The notes under the pieces: model-generated
The model's database searches: none
Told to the model about the DNA's origin: nothing
The model's input: the letters and a program-made list of their open reading frames with translations, nothing else
NCBI GenBank assembly: GCA_011523305.1
Contig: WTHB01000082.1
Location: 1-35,068 of the forward strand
Origin: Planctomycetaceae bacterium
GTDB lineage: Bacteria; Planctomycetota; Planctomycetia; Pirellulales; UBA1268
DNA: 35,068 nucleotides
Direction of reading: 5' to 3'
Translations under genes and position numbers: made by a program
Part shown: piece by piece, positions 1-8,197 of the stretch
Position numbering within the stretch: the first letter of the stretch is position 1
How the letters are laid out: each line of letters starts with the position of its first letter

Positions 1-1
1 G

Positions 2-1471
2 GGCCGCATCTCCCGAACGGCTGAAGCACGCCTCGCTGAGACTGGCCTCTGGGGGCTGATGGTGCCGCAGCAGCACGGCGGAACGGGCTGCCGGTTCGGC
101 GACTTCGTCCGCAGTGTCACGCAGTTGGTGCGGGCCAATCCGACGGTCGCTGGTCTGGTGTCAGTGCATTCCACGATCGGCGCGGTCTCTGCCCTGACGG
201 GGTTTGGAACCGCAGACCAACAGAACCGGTGGCTGTCCCGACTGGCCGCGGGGCAACCGCTGTCGGTGTTTGCGGCAACGGAGCCCGACGCCGGTTGTGA
301 TCTTGGGCGGGTGCAGTGTCGGCTCGAACGGGATGGCGACCGGCTGCTGCTGTCGGGCACGAAGATGTTCATTACTGGGGCCACCTACGGCAGGCTGGTC
401 AAGCTGTTGGCCCTCCTCGAGGGCACGCCGACGATCGTGCTCGTTGAGTTGCCCACCACTGATACGCCTGCGTTCAGGCTGCATCGCTATGCCCTGCACC
501 CCCTCAAGCACACCCACAACACGGCACTTGAGTTCCTGCGGTTCCCCGTCGATCCGGCCGATCTCCTCGAGCCCCCGGCCGCGGCCTCGGGACGCCAGCG
601 GGATGGCATGGCCATTGTCTGGCATGGCCTCAACCGGGGCCGGGTGACACTCGCGGCCCAGGCGGCCGGCACGATCGGACTGTTGACAGCCCAGGCGGCT
701 GCCTTTGCCCGGCAGCGACAGACCTGGGGAGAGCCGATTATTCACCGGGAACTTGTGCTGGGTCGTCTGGGGCGAATGGCAGCCGGCCGACTGGCCTGTG
801 AGGCCCTCGCTGGCTGGGCTGCTGCCGCCATTGAGTCTGGTGGGACGGGCGAACTCGAGGCGGTGGTGGCCAAGGTTGTTGCCAGTGGTTGCCTCCGGCA
901 GGCAGCCACGGATGCGTTGGGCATTCACGGGGGCCGCAGTTTTCTTGTTGGCCATCCACTCGGTGATTCATTTCACGATCACTTCGCAGCGGGCGTCTAT
1001 GAGGGCGAAAGCGACTTGCTCGGTCTGGCACTTTTCAAGGGTGTTGCCAAGCGACATCCGCTGGCCACCAGGCGGTCAGCCGCTGGCTGGCTGCTCTGGC
1101 GGCTGTCACGCCGCTGGCGGGCTCGGCGGGCGGCCGAGGATGATCGTCTGCTCGATCCTACGCTGCGGAGGCTGGCTCACCGGGCACGCCGCCGGCTCGT
1201 TCGCTGGAGCATTCGCGTTGACCGGCTGCTCCGTCGGCATGGTCCGCGTCTGGCTGAGCAGCAATTGCTGGTCGCTGATTGCTCGACACGGCTTCAGCAA
1301 CTGATCTCTTGCTTGGCGGTTGTGCACCTTGCTGATCAACGCGGCACGGACGAGGCAGTGCTTGCGGCGATCTGCTGGAGCCGGCAGGCCTTGGCTGCAG
1401 AGAGCGGCCGGCGGCTCACAGCAGCCGATCATGCCCGGCTCGCCGCTCTGGGCCGATTGCAGACGGAGTGA
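2..1471 (+). CDS. Acyl-CoA dehydrogenase family protein (5' end cut by the window)
   Basis: This is a flavin-dependent acyl-CoA dehydrogenase, which would introduce the alpha-beta double bond in fatty-acid or related acyl-CoA oxidation. The frame is open from base 2, and the residues before the first ATG (base 59) already fit the family (AETGLWGLMVPQQHGGTG), so the gene starts outside the window. The FAD/substrate region is visible as FAATEPDAGCDLG followed by LSGTKMFITGA. The late helical domain contains VYEGESDLLG, where the glutamate of YEG matches the catalytic base position of this family (usual form YEGTSE). About 130 further residues rich in Arg and Leu follow, a C-terminal extension as in the longer VLCAD/ACAD9-type enzymes. 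The substrate cannot be told from the sequence. It converges on the peptidase gene, with only 7 bases between the stops. Confidence 0.85.
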   Translation, partial: GRISRTAEARLAETGLWGLMVPQQHGGTGCRFGDFVRSVTQLVRANPTVAGLVSVHSTIGAVSALTGFGTADQQNRWLSRLAAGQPLSVFAATEPDAGCDLGRVQCRLERDGDRLLLSGTKMFITGATYGRLVKLLALLEGTPTIVLVELPTTDTPAFRLHRYALHPLKHTHNTALEFLRFPVDPADLLEPPAAASGRQRDGMAIVWHGLNRGRVTLAAQAAGTIGLLTAQAAAFARQRQTWGEPIIHRELVLGRLGRMAAGRLACEALAGWAAAAIESGGTGELEAVVAKVVASGCLRQAATDALGIHGGRSFLVGHPLGDSFHDHFAAGVYEGESDLLGLALFKGVAKRHPLATRRSAAGWLLWRLSRRWRARRAAEDDRLLDPTLRRLAHRARRRLVRWSIRVDRLLRRHGPRLAEQQLLVADCSTRLQQLISCLAVVHLADQRGTDEAVLAAICWSRQALAAESGRRLTAADHARLAALGRLQTE

Positions 1472-1478
1472 GCCAGCG

Positions 1479-2522
1479 TTAGTGGTGACTGGCAGCGACC
1501 GCTGGCCACCACGTGCAGAGATACCAGGCCCGTGGCGTCGTCCACTCGACTAGTGTCTGCAGCGAGCCAGCGGTGCGGGCGGTGGCCCGACCACCAACTA
1601 GTTCATCAAGCAGACCTTGTGGCTGCTGGTACCGCACCACCCGGGCTGTTGTCGCTGACAGACCGGCCAACGCAACGGCCCGATCGACAGCATCCTCCAG
1701 AAAGCCTATCTTGTCGACGAGGCCGAATTCGACTGCCTGGTGAGCGGTGAAGACCTGGCCGGTCGTGACCTTCGTGAGCGTCTCGTCGTCGATGTTCGGT
1801 CGCCCCTCTTTGACGATGCTCTTGAACCGCGTGAACATCGCATCGACCAAGCCCTGGATAACCTCTCGTTCCCGCTCCGCCAACTCGGGCGAACGGTCTT
1901 TGGTAAGACTCAGCATCTCTTTCAATGGACCGCTGGTGAACGAATCATCGGTGATGTCAAATCGCTTGAGAAACTGCGAAAGGTCGAAGTGCGGAATGAT
2001 CACGCCGATTGACCCGGTGATGGTGGAGGGTTCGGCAAAAATGGTTTCGTCCTGACCGCCGCTGGTCATGGCAAGGTAGTAGCCACCACTGGCAGCGATG
2101 CCTCCCATGCTCACCACCACGGGGAGATCACGTTCCCTCGCGAGTTTTCCGATTCGGTAGTGCAGTTCGTCACTGCCGCTGACCGTACCGCCGGGAGAGT
2201 CGATGCGGAGGACTATGGCCCGAACGGCAGGGTCGTCTTCAATCTGATCGATCTGGTGCCGCACAAACCCCTCTCCGCCCATGATCGGTCCGCTGATGTC
2301 AACGATCGCCACCTTGTCGGTGGCTGTCTCGGCCAGCGAGTGATACTGCTCGATTACCTTAGGATTGGTCTGAAAGTACTCCGCATTGGCCCCAGCGGAG
2401 ACAACCGCCACCAGCAGCGCGAGGCCGGCCACGATCCAGGCGAGCCGGCCACTCCAGCGGCTCCAGCCACCTGGCTGTTCGAGGATGACGCGAGTGGGGG
2501 GCTGGCCGGGGGCGAACGACAT
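1479..2522 (-). CDS. sppA: Membrane-anchored S49 signal peptide peptidase (SppA-type)
   Basis: A serine-lysine protease of family S49, thought to degrade leftover signal peptides in the membrane. From the ATG at 2522 the protein has 347 residues, with one membrane segment near residues 28-44. The core includes LRIDSPGGTV, the serine motif GGIAASGGYY (Ser145) and SGPLKEM (Lys201). The 56-residue separation is larger than the 52 between Ser147 and Lys199 of Bacillus SppA, but the motifs align, so this is the expected Ser/Lys dyad. A GTG at 2600 would add 26 residues. I prefer the ATG because GGAG lies 8 bases before it and a -10-like box at 2608-2613 would place the transcript start at about the GTG. 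It is a short single-domain form rather than the duplicated E. coli type. It is divergent from the isomerase gene. Confidence 0.9.
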   Translation of the reverse strand: MSFAPGQPPTRVILEQPGGWSRWSGRLAWIVAGLALLVAVVSAGANAEYFQTNPKVIEQYHSLAETATDKVAIVDISGPIMGGEGFVRHQIDQIEDDPAVRAIVLRIDSPGGTVSGSDELHYRIGKLARERDLPVVVSMGGIAASGGYYLAMTSGGQDETIFAEPSTITGSIGVIIPHFDLSQFLKRFDITDDSFTSGPLKEMLSLTKDRSPELAEREREVIQGLVDAMFTRFKSIVKEGRPNIDDETLTKVTTGQVFTAHQAVEFGLVDKIGFLEDAVDRAVALAGLSATTARVVRYQQPQGLLDELVGGRATARTAGSLQTLVEWTTPRAWYLCTWWPAVAASHH

Positions 2523-2607
2523 GAGACTGGCTCCGGAGTGGCTGGAAGACGGGAAGACGTCAGGTGTCGCGGTCCGTAGCAACCGGTCTGACGGCGACAC
2601 CCAATTG

Positions 2608-2636
2608 ATTCTATGGCAACGGCAGCCACTTGCGGA
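2608..2636 (-). promoter_or_regulatory. Possible sigma70-type promoter of the sppA-type gene
   Basis: On the minus strand a TAGAAT box (2608-2613, 5 of 6 to consensus) lies 17 bases after TCCGCA (2631-2636, 3 of 6). Initiation would fall near 2600, leaving a leader of about 80 bases to the ATG at 2522. The weak -35 makes this tentative. Confidence 0.3.
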
Positions 2637-2755
2637 ATGGTTCGGCGTTGCCAGGTTTCGGGCAAGGTCGCTACCTTGCAGGCAATCGGTGGACAGGCCC
2701 AGAGGGGCTGGTTCACTCCCTGCCGTCGTTGCCGCACCTTCCGGAGCCCGCCATC

Positions 2756-3502
2756 GTGTTTGTCTGTGTCAGTACTGAGTGTTTTCCCGATCTTCCGCTC
2801 GATCAGGCGATGGAGCGGCTTGCGGAGCTGGAATTCACTGCCGTGGAATTGGACGTGCACGAGGGAGGAAGTCACCTGCAGCCCGCCGCGGTTCTGGCCG
2901 ACCCTGAGGCAGCGGTCGCGGCCTGCAGTGATCTCCAGCGGCTGCGGCCCGTGGCATTGTCATTTGTAGCCCCAGAGAACGAACTGCTGTACGAAAAGTT
3001 CGACGCCTGCTGCCGGCTGGCAAAAGCCCTGGGCATCGTCACGCTCGTGGTTGAGTCGTCGGAGCTCGGGACGCCATTCAATGGCGAGATTGAACGCTTG
3101 CGGAAGTTTGTCGCGATCGCGGCCTCCTACGGCATGCTGGTTGGGGTGAAAACCGCTGCTGAACGCATGACGCAGGATGCCGAAACAACCGCATCGCTAT
3201 GCCGTAACGTGCCCGGCCTGGGGGTGACCCTCGACCCCAGCCATTCCATTTACAACCACAAGAAGCCCACCTCATGGGATTCGATTTTGCCCAACGTCTG
3301 CCATGTCCACCTGCGCGACACCAAGGCCGATGCCTTCCAGGTGCGGGTCGGTCAAGGCAGTGTCGAATACGGCCGGATCGTTGCGCAGCTCAATCGAGTT
3401 GGCTACAAGCGGGCCCTTGGCGTGCACCTCCCACCTCTCGAAGGCATCGATCAGGTGGGCGAACTCCGCAAGTTGCGGCTGCTGCTGGAAACGTTGGTCT
3501 GA
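2756..3502 (+). CDS. Sugar phosphate isomerase/epimerase (xylose isomerase-like TIM barrel)
   Basis: A 248-residue single-domain TIM barrel of the AP endonuclease 2/xylose isomerase-like superfamily; members interconvert sugars or related polyols using a divalent metal. The start is GTG at 2756, with CGGAG 9 bases upstream; the frame is open further upstream but those residues do not resemble the family. Barrel strands carry candidate metal ligands: VELDVHEG near residue 30, TLVVESSE near 96-103, VTLDPSHS near 157-164 and CHVHLRD at 182-188. The strand usually carrying Glu/His here reads GVKTAAER, so the ligand set may differ from characterised epimerases. GQGSVEYGRI is the usual late-barrel glycine turn. 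The substrate is unknown. It runs divergently from the peptidase gene and shows no obvious pathway partner. Confidence 0.75.
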   Translation: MFVCVSTECFPDLPLDQAMERLAELEFTAVELDVHEGGSHLQPAAVLADPEAAVAACSDLQRLRPVALSFVAPENELLYEKFDACCRLAKALGIVTLVVESSELGTPFNGEIERLRKFVAIAASYGMLVGVKTAAERMTQDAETTASLCRNVPGLGVTLDPSHSIYNHKKPTSWDSILPNVCHVHLRDTKADAFQVRVGQGSVEYGRIVAQLNRVGYKRALGVHLPPLEGIDQVGELRKLRLLLETLV

Positions 3503-3671
3503 GCAGCTCGTGACTCCTGCCCGACCTGTCTGTCTGGCGCGGCGGCCGGCCGTCCCCGCGTTTGTGGGTGGGACAGTCTGTTCGCGGGGCAGAGAGTCTG
3601 GCCATGCTGTCGGTCACCAGCCGGCGATAGAAACTGCCTCGCAAAGCAGGTGAGTTGTTCGCGGCTGCCGC

Positions 3672-3692
3672 GGTCACCGCAAAACGGTGACC
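3672..3692. terminator. Stem-loop between convergent genes, terminator-like
   Basis: GGTCACCG and CGGTGACC form a perfect 8-base-pair stem with a CAAAA loop in the 219-base gap between the isomerase and the TPR protein gene. Neither strand has a U-tract after it, so any termination would be atypical. I see nothing else in this gap. Confidence 0.35.
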
Positions 3693-3721
3693 ACGCAACA
3701 GGATGCCTCTCGGCAGGACGC

Positions 3722-6142
3722 CTAGCGGAGCATCCCCCCCACCGTTTCAACGCGGGTGGCCATCTCGGCATAGGCCTGTGATTTCTCGGCATCGCCCTGT
3801 TCGGCGTACATCGTCGACAGGTTTCCGTAGGCGACCGACAAGGCCCGCTCCGCAAGTTTCTTGCGATCGACTGCCTCCACCATCAGGTCGACGCCGGTCC
3901 GGCTCAGGTCGATGGCATCTTCACGGCGTTCCACCTGCCAGTAGGAAATCGCCATGCTGACAAACGACTCGCCAACGCGGCCGAGTTCGTCGTCTTCAAG
4001 CACCCGCTGGTTCCGATTCCAGAGCGGAATCGTTTTGTCGAACCAGGTGACCGCCGTGGCATGGTCGCCGTTGCGAAGACTGTGCATGATCCCGATTTGG
4101 AACATCAGGTTGCCCAGGTCGCGGCGTTCGGTTGCAGTCAGTTCCCGGTGTTCCGCACCTCGCTCCAGGTAGGCAACGGTAAGGGTGGCATTGTCGAGCA
4201 TGTCGTCAGCCTCACCCCGCTTGCGGGCAGCAGTCAGGGCGTCGGCCAAGCCGCACCCAACCTGCCAGTCGATCTGGCGTCGCCGCCACGGATCGGTGAC
4301 GCTGTCATTCATTGTTTCGCGCAGTTGCAACAACCGCTTCACCCATGGCACTGCTTCCACCGCATTGGCTGATCCGGCGGCGACGGCCAGCACGCCACAG
4401 GTGAGGTCAAGCTCAAGCCGGTCCCGGTCTCGATCAGCGGGTTCGATATTTTCCACGATGCCATTGGCCCGGCTGATCCATTTGGGAATCACCCTGTTCT
4501 TCTGCTGCCAGGTTCCGCGGGCGATTGCCTGGGCCGTGCCAAGATGAGCATCGAGGAGAACCCGGCGAGCAACCGAGCGGACGTTTTCGGATCGACTCGA
4601 TGCCAAAGGGGTCGCCTTGCGAATCGCTTCAGTGAACAGGTCAACGGCATGCTCAAAGTCAGGCTCGTCCTTGGCCAATTCGATGCCGCCTTGCAGGCGG
4701 CCTGCTTGGGCGGCCAGCAGGGATGAAACGCGGGGCCGTTCCACGAGGCTGTCGACCATGACCTGGGCCTCATCGGGACGTTCAAGTTCCAGCAGCACCT
4801 CGGCCCGCTTCAGGCCGGTCCAGGCATCGCCCGGGCTGATTTCTTCCGCCTTGTCAGCTAGCTTCAGGGCGGTCTGCCAGCGACCCTCGTCACACATCAG
4901 CGCGAGCAACAGACGATGGGCCCGCAGGTGGGTCGAGTCGATTTCAATGGCGTATTGCAGGTCGGCGACGGCATACGCGGCGCTGCTGTTGAGTTCACCC
5001 TCGGCACGCAGCACGAATGAGTCGGGGTCAAGCGGCTCAAGCAACACGGCGGTGGCAGCGGTGGTGCCTGCCTCCAGGCTGAACATCACACCCCGTTCAG
5101 GGAAGACCTGGCCAATGGCGGTGCCACTGTCGTCGAGTACAGCAACCGTCCGCAGGTCGGCAATTTCAAGTTGCTTGGCAAGATCGCTCGCAGAGACTGG
5201 CTCGGCCAGCTTGATCTGAATGGCGGAGATCACCCCATCCCGAAAGGTGACGGCCACCCGGTCAAATGGATCGATTTCCCAGAAGAAGGACTCGAGCCCA
5301 TCGTCGCGGGGAATGGCCTGGCCCGGCCCCCAATCGGCATCGATTTCAGCCCGCGTGGTCTTCCCGGGATAGGCACCCCGGAAACTGGCAGGGTCGATGG
5401 CGAGCGTCGGGGTCTCATCTGGTGCCTCAGCAATGGGAGCTGTCAGCGGGGTGGTCTCAACCACAGTGGCGGTGGGCGTTGCCGGTTCTGGAGCAGCCTC
5501 TTCGGCTTCGCCGCGAGTTTCAATGGCAGCGGTTTCGGCGGCGCGGATCGGCTGCTTAAGCAGGCTGCGGGCGGCGGCAAGCGGCCGCTGCCAACTGGGG
5601 CTGTCAGCGGTCTTGTCTGGGCGGTTGAGAACACTGGTCTCGGGGCCGAGGTCGGTGGTCTGGCGCGCGGTCTCTGCCTCGCGGCGGGCAGTTGGGGCTT
5701 CCTCTGCTTTGGGCATCAGGTCGGACCAGGCCGCCTTGAGCAATTTGGGGTCGAAGAGCCGAGCTGCTCGTTCGGTCAGCGTGGGGCTTTCCTGCGCGGT
5801 GCTGGCAGGTGGTGCCGGCCGGCGGGTAACCGGGGCTTCACTCTGAGTGTTTCTCGGGGCCGGCTTGCCGCCGACGCTAGGACGGCCCACCGGGACAATT
5901 GCCTCCAGAGCCGATTCATTTCCGGAGACAGTCTCAGCCTCTGACTGGCCCAGTGATTCGACCCACGACGGCATCCGCATTGCCGCGTTGGGCTGCGATT
6001 CGGCCGCGAGGCTAACCGTTGCGGCTCCGGTCGCCACCAGGGCGAGGGTAGCGGGAGCCAGCCGGGACAGGCGAGCGTGGAACAAGCGGGGGCGTGGCAT
6101 CAGGATCACGGTTCGGGCCTCCGGGGACACATGGGCAGGCAT
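3722..6142 (-). CDS. Secreted TPR-repeat protein of planctomycete type
   Basis: About 806 residues from the ATG at 6142. A GTG at 6160 would add 6 and an ATG at 6100 would remove 14; none has a well-spaced ribosome site. A signal peptide is clear (RLSRLAPATLALVATGAATV then SLAAES), so the mature protein acts outside the cytoplasm. Residues from about 45 to 250 are rich in Ala, Pro, Glu and Thr and look disordered. A compact region follows, beginning near RGAYPGKTTRAEIDADWGPG, with alternating strands and acidic turns. The last 430 residues are helical tetratricopeptide repeats (for example AYAVADLQYAIEIDSTHLRA and AYGNLSTMYAEQGDAEKSQA), normally protein-binding. I do not recognise a specific function. 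The strand opposite hemY and the divergent start suggest independent transcription. Confidence 0.75.
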   Translation of the reverse strand: MPAHVSPEARTVILMPRPRLFHARLSRLAPATLALVATGAATVSLAAESQPNAAMRMPSWVESLGQSEAETVSGNESALEAIVPVGRPSVGGKPAPRNTQSEAPVTRRPAPPASTAQESPTLTERAARLFDPKLLKAAWSDLMPKAEEAPTARREAETARQTTDLGPETSVLNRPDKTADSPSWQRPLAAARSLLKQPIRAAETAAIETRGEAEEAAPEPATPTATVVETTPLTAPIAEAPDETPTLAIDPASFRGAYPGKTTRAEIDADWGPGQAIPRDDGLESFFWEIDPFDRVAVTFRDGVISAIQIKLAEPVSASDLAKQLEIADLRTVAVLDDSGTAIGQVFPERGVMFSLEAGTTAATAVLLEPLDPDSFVLRAEGELNSSAAYAVADLQYAIEIDSTHLRAHRLLLALMCDEGRWQTALKLADKAEEISPGDAWTGLKRAEVLLELERPDEAQVMVDSLVERPRVSSLLAAQAGRLQGGIELAKDEPDFEHAVDLFTEAIRKATPLASSRSENVRSVARRVLLDAHLGTAQAIARGTWQQKNRVIPKWISRANGIVENIEPADRDRDRLELDLTCGVLAVAAGSANAVEAVPWVKRLLQLRETMNDSVTDPWRRRQIDWQVGCGLADALTAARKRGEADDMLDNATLTVAYLERGAEHRELTATERRDLGNLMFQIGIMHSLRNGDHATAVTWFDKTIPLWNRNQRVLEDDELGRVGESFVSMAISYWQVERREDAIDLSRTGVDLMVEAVDRKKLAERALSVAYGNLSTMYAEQGDAEKSQAYAEMATRVETVGGMLR

Positions 6143-6339
6143 CACCTGACACCGCTCCACGTTTGGCGGCGGACACTAGAAGTCGTTTCTGACTGCGTCC
6201 ACCCCAAATTTCATGGGTGTGCAGTGGAATGGGGATTGGGCGATAGAGTAGGAAAGGTGGGTTGGTGCTGTGGTTTGGCTCGACGGCCGACCCCTCCTAG
6301 CCTCCCAGTGGCGGCCACCCGCGGAAAGCAGCTGTATCC

Positions 6340-7800
6340 ATGACAAATTCTTCGCTACCTCCCCCGCACATCGTCATTCTTGGCGGCGGTCTGGCTGGTC
6401 TGGCTGCAGCCGAAGCGGTGGTCTCTCGGGCGGACCCTGCTGCCCCGCCGCAGGTGACCGTCCTCGAAGCGGCAGAGCGATTCGGTGGAATCATTGAGAC
6501 GGTGTACGACGATGGCTGGCTGGTGGAACGGGCAGCCGACACCTTTCTGACGGCTCGCTCCGAAGGGCTCGATCTGGTGCACCGACTGGGGCTCGACGAT
6601 GCCCTGGTGTCGGTGTCTCCTTCCGCCCGGCGGGCGCTTGTTTGGAGCCCGGCGGCCCGTGGCGGAGGGGGACGGCTTGTGCCGGTGCCAGCCGGCTTCC
6701 GCCTACTTGCTCCCGGGCGGCCAGCAACGCTTCTGAAGACGCCGTTGCTCTCGTGGCCGGGTCGGGTGCGGGCGGCGCTGGAACAGTTTGTTCCGCCGCC
6801 TCAGAGGCCGAGTACGGATGAGAGTCTCGAGGCATTTGCCGTCCGCCGGTTGGGGCGAGAAGCGTTCGACCGGCTGGTGCAGCCGCTGGTCTCAGGAATC
6901 TGGACCGCTGACCCTGCCCGGTTGAGCATGGCGGCTGCCTGCCCCGACTTCCTCACGCTGGAGCGGGACCATGGCAGCCTGACCCGTGGGGAAAAACACC
7001 GGCTCCGGAAAGCCGGCCTCAATGCCGATGCCAGTGGGGCCCGGTACGGTCAGTTCGTTTCGTTTCAGCGTGGCATGCAGACGCTCATCGACGGGCTGGT
7101 TGCCCGGTTGCGTGCCCACGGTGTTGAACTCGTCTGCGACCGGGTGGAAACACTTCGTCGGGAGGCGGCTGGCTGGAATGTTGGTGTCGCAGGCGGGGCC
7201 CCCCTGTCGGCTTCGGCCGTTGTGATCGCGTTGCCGGCCCCGGTGGCAAGCCGATTACTGGACCCAACGGCCCCTGAGTTGGCAACGGAGTTGGCGGGCA
7301 TTGAGTATTCCGGCGCGGCTATTGTCTCGCTGGGATTTTCCCGTGCGGATGTGGAGCATCCTCTTAACGCCGCTGGCATGATCGTGCCCCGGATCGCCGG
7401 TCGTCGCCTACTGGCTGCCAGTTTTTCGAGTACAAAATTCCCCGGGCGGGCGCCAGCTGACGCGGTGCTCATCCGCGGCTTTCTCGGTGGTGCTCTCGAC
7501 CCGACTGCAGCCGAACGGTCCGATCATGAGATCAGTCAGCAGGTGCTGGCTGATCTGCGGGATATCCTCGGGATCCGCGGTGAGCCGCGCTATGGCCGGA
7601 TTGACCGGTGGCATACGGCGATGCCCCAGTACAACCTTGGCCACGTTGAGCGCGTCAAACGGATTCGTGCTGCTGAAAGCCGGCTACGGGGACTCGCGCT
7701 TGCCGGTGCTGCCTACGACGGGGTGGGAATTCCGCAGGTTATTGCGGCCGGCCAAGAGGCGGTTAAGCGGGCCGTTGGCAGCCAGCAAACGGGAGCCTGA
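6340..7800 (+). CDS. hemY: HemY-type FAD-dependent protoporphyrinogen/coproporphyrinogen oxidase
   Basis: An oxygen-dependent flavoenzyme of late heme synthesis, oxidising protoporphyrinogen IX (or coproporphyrinogen III in the coproporphyrin branch). The length of 486 residues fits the family. The N terminus has the dinucleotide fold VILGGGLAGLAAAEAVV, then VTVLEAAERFGGII with the acidic ribose-binding residue, and the family signature WLVERAADTFL. LVQPLVSGIWTADPARLSMA is the central conserved stretch, and the C terminus (GLALAGAAYDGVGIPQVI) is the second FAD-contact motif. Sequence alone does not separate the two substrate types, and the symbol hemG is also used for such proteins. The start at 6340 has only a weak GGAAAG upstream. 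No other heme gene is in the window. It is divergent from the TPR protein gene. Confidence 0.9.
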   Translation: MTNSSLPPPHIVILGGGLAGLAAAEAVVSRADPAAPPQVTVLEAAERFGGIIETVYDDGWLVERAADTFLTARSEGLDLVHRLGLDDALVSVSPSARRALVWSPAARGGGGRLVPVPAGFRLLAPGRPATLLKTPLLSWPGRVRAALEQFVPPPQRPSTDESLEAFAVRRLGREAFDRLVQPLVSGIWTADPARLSMAAACPDFLTLERDHGSLTRGEKHRLRKAGLNADASGARYGQFVSFQRGMQTLIDGLVARLRAHGVELVCDRVETLRREAAGWNVGVAGGAPLSASAVVIALPAPVASRLLDPTAPELATELAGIEYSGAAIVSLGFSRADVEHPLNAAGMIVPRIAGRRLLAASFSSTKFPGRAPADAVLIRGFLGGALDPTAAERSDHEISQQVLADLRDILGIRGEPRYGRIDRWHTAMPQYNLGHVERVKRIRAAESRLRGLALAGAAYDGVGIPQVIAAGQEAVKRAVGSQQTGA

Positions 7801-7844
7801 GCCACGTCGATCCAGCGGCGGGTAATCGGAGCCAATCCCGCTCT

Positions 7845-7883
7845 CTTCGAGCGTTCGAAGGTAGGGGACGACGCCTACTTTTT
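7845..7883 (+). terminator. Tandem stem-loops ending hemY, the second with a T-run
   Basis: CTTCGA-GCGT-TCGAAG (7845-7860) forms a 6-bp hairpin. Immediately after it, AAGGTAGG (7858-7865) can pair with CCTACTTT (7874-7881), followed by T residues, giving a rho-independent-like shape. The two hairpins share three bases and so may compete. The second overlaps the stop codon of the convergent small basic protein. Confidence 0.45.
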
Positions 7884-8084
7884 GGCCTCTTCGTCGTCGG
7901 CCTTGCTCTTCTTTTTCTTCTTCATCGAGATCTTGTAGACCCGAACCTTCGGCAGGCCGAGAGGGCTTTGGCCGTCCTGCCACTTCTCCAATTCTTTGAG
8001 TTTGACAATCCGTTCGGCCCGGCTGAGAACACCGCGGCTGCCGCCGCCGCCTTTACGGACCCGAAGACTTTTATTCATCGTCAT
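7875..8084 (-). CDS. Small basic protein of the Planctomycetes/Verrucomicrobia/Chlamydiae group
   Basis: A 69-residue, strongly basic protein. The family, conserved across the PVC bacteria, has the core SLRVRKG...VLSRAERIVKLKEL..W....SPLGLPKVRVYK; all of this is present. Its role is not established; a ribosome or nucleic-acid association has been suspected because of size and charge. I choose the ATG at 8084 since AGGA lies 9 bases upstream; a second ATG at 8078 is possible. Residues upstream in the same frame do not resemble the family. The C terminus is a mixed tail with five consecutive lysines followed by an acidic cluster (ADDEEAKK). The gene stands alone between convergent hemY and the kinase gene, behind a possible promoter of its own. 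Confidence 0.85.
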   Translation of the reverse strand: MTMNKSLRVRKGGGGSRGVLSRAERIVKLKELEKWQDGQSPLGLPKVRVYKISMKKKKKSKADDEEAKK

Positions 8085-8159
8085 GGCAGGAATTCCTTGC
8101 GTTTTGCCCACCCATCGCAAAAGGGCAGGGGGTCGGGGGGGCATTCTCCCGAGGGACTC

Positions 8160-8187
8160 AGTGTAGGACACGAGCGTTCTGCTGCAA
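8160..8187 (-). promoter_or_regulatory. Possible promoter of the small basic protein gene
   Basis: On the minus strand TTGCAG (8182-8187) and TACACT (8160-8165) are separated by 16 bases, about 75 bases upstream of the ATG at 8084. The match is partial (3 and 4 of 6). Confidence 0.3.
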
Positions 8188-8197
8188 GGCCCGCCTG

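Noticed and set aside
161-955. 264-residue minus-strand open frame opposite the acyl-CoA dehydrogenase
   Set aside because: Composition is Arg/Gly/Pro-rich without any recognisable motif, and it is antisense to a gene with clear family motifs; GC-rich DNA readily opens such frames.
5171-5944. 257-residue plus-strand open frame opposite the TPR protein
   Set aside because: Gly/Trp-rich mixture typical of an antisense frame of an Ala/Pro/Glu-rich protein; no start context or motif.
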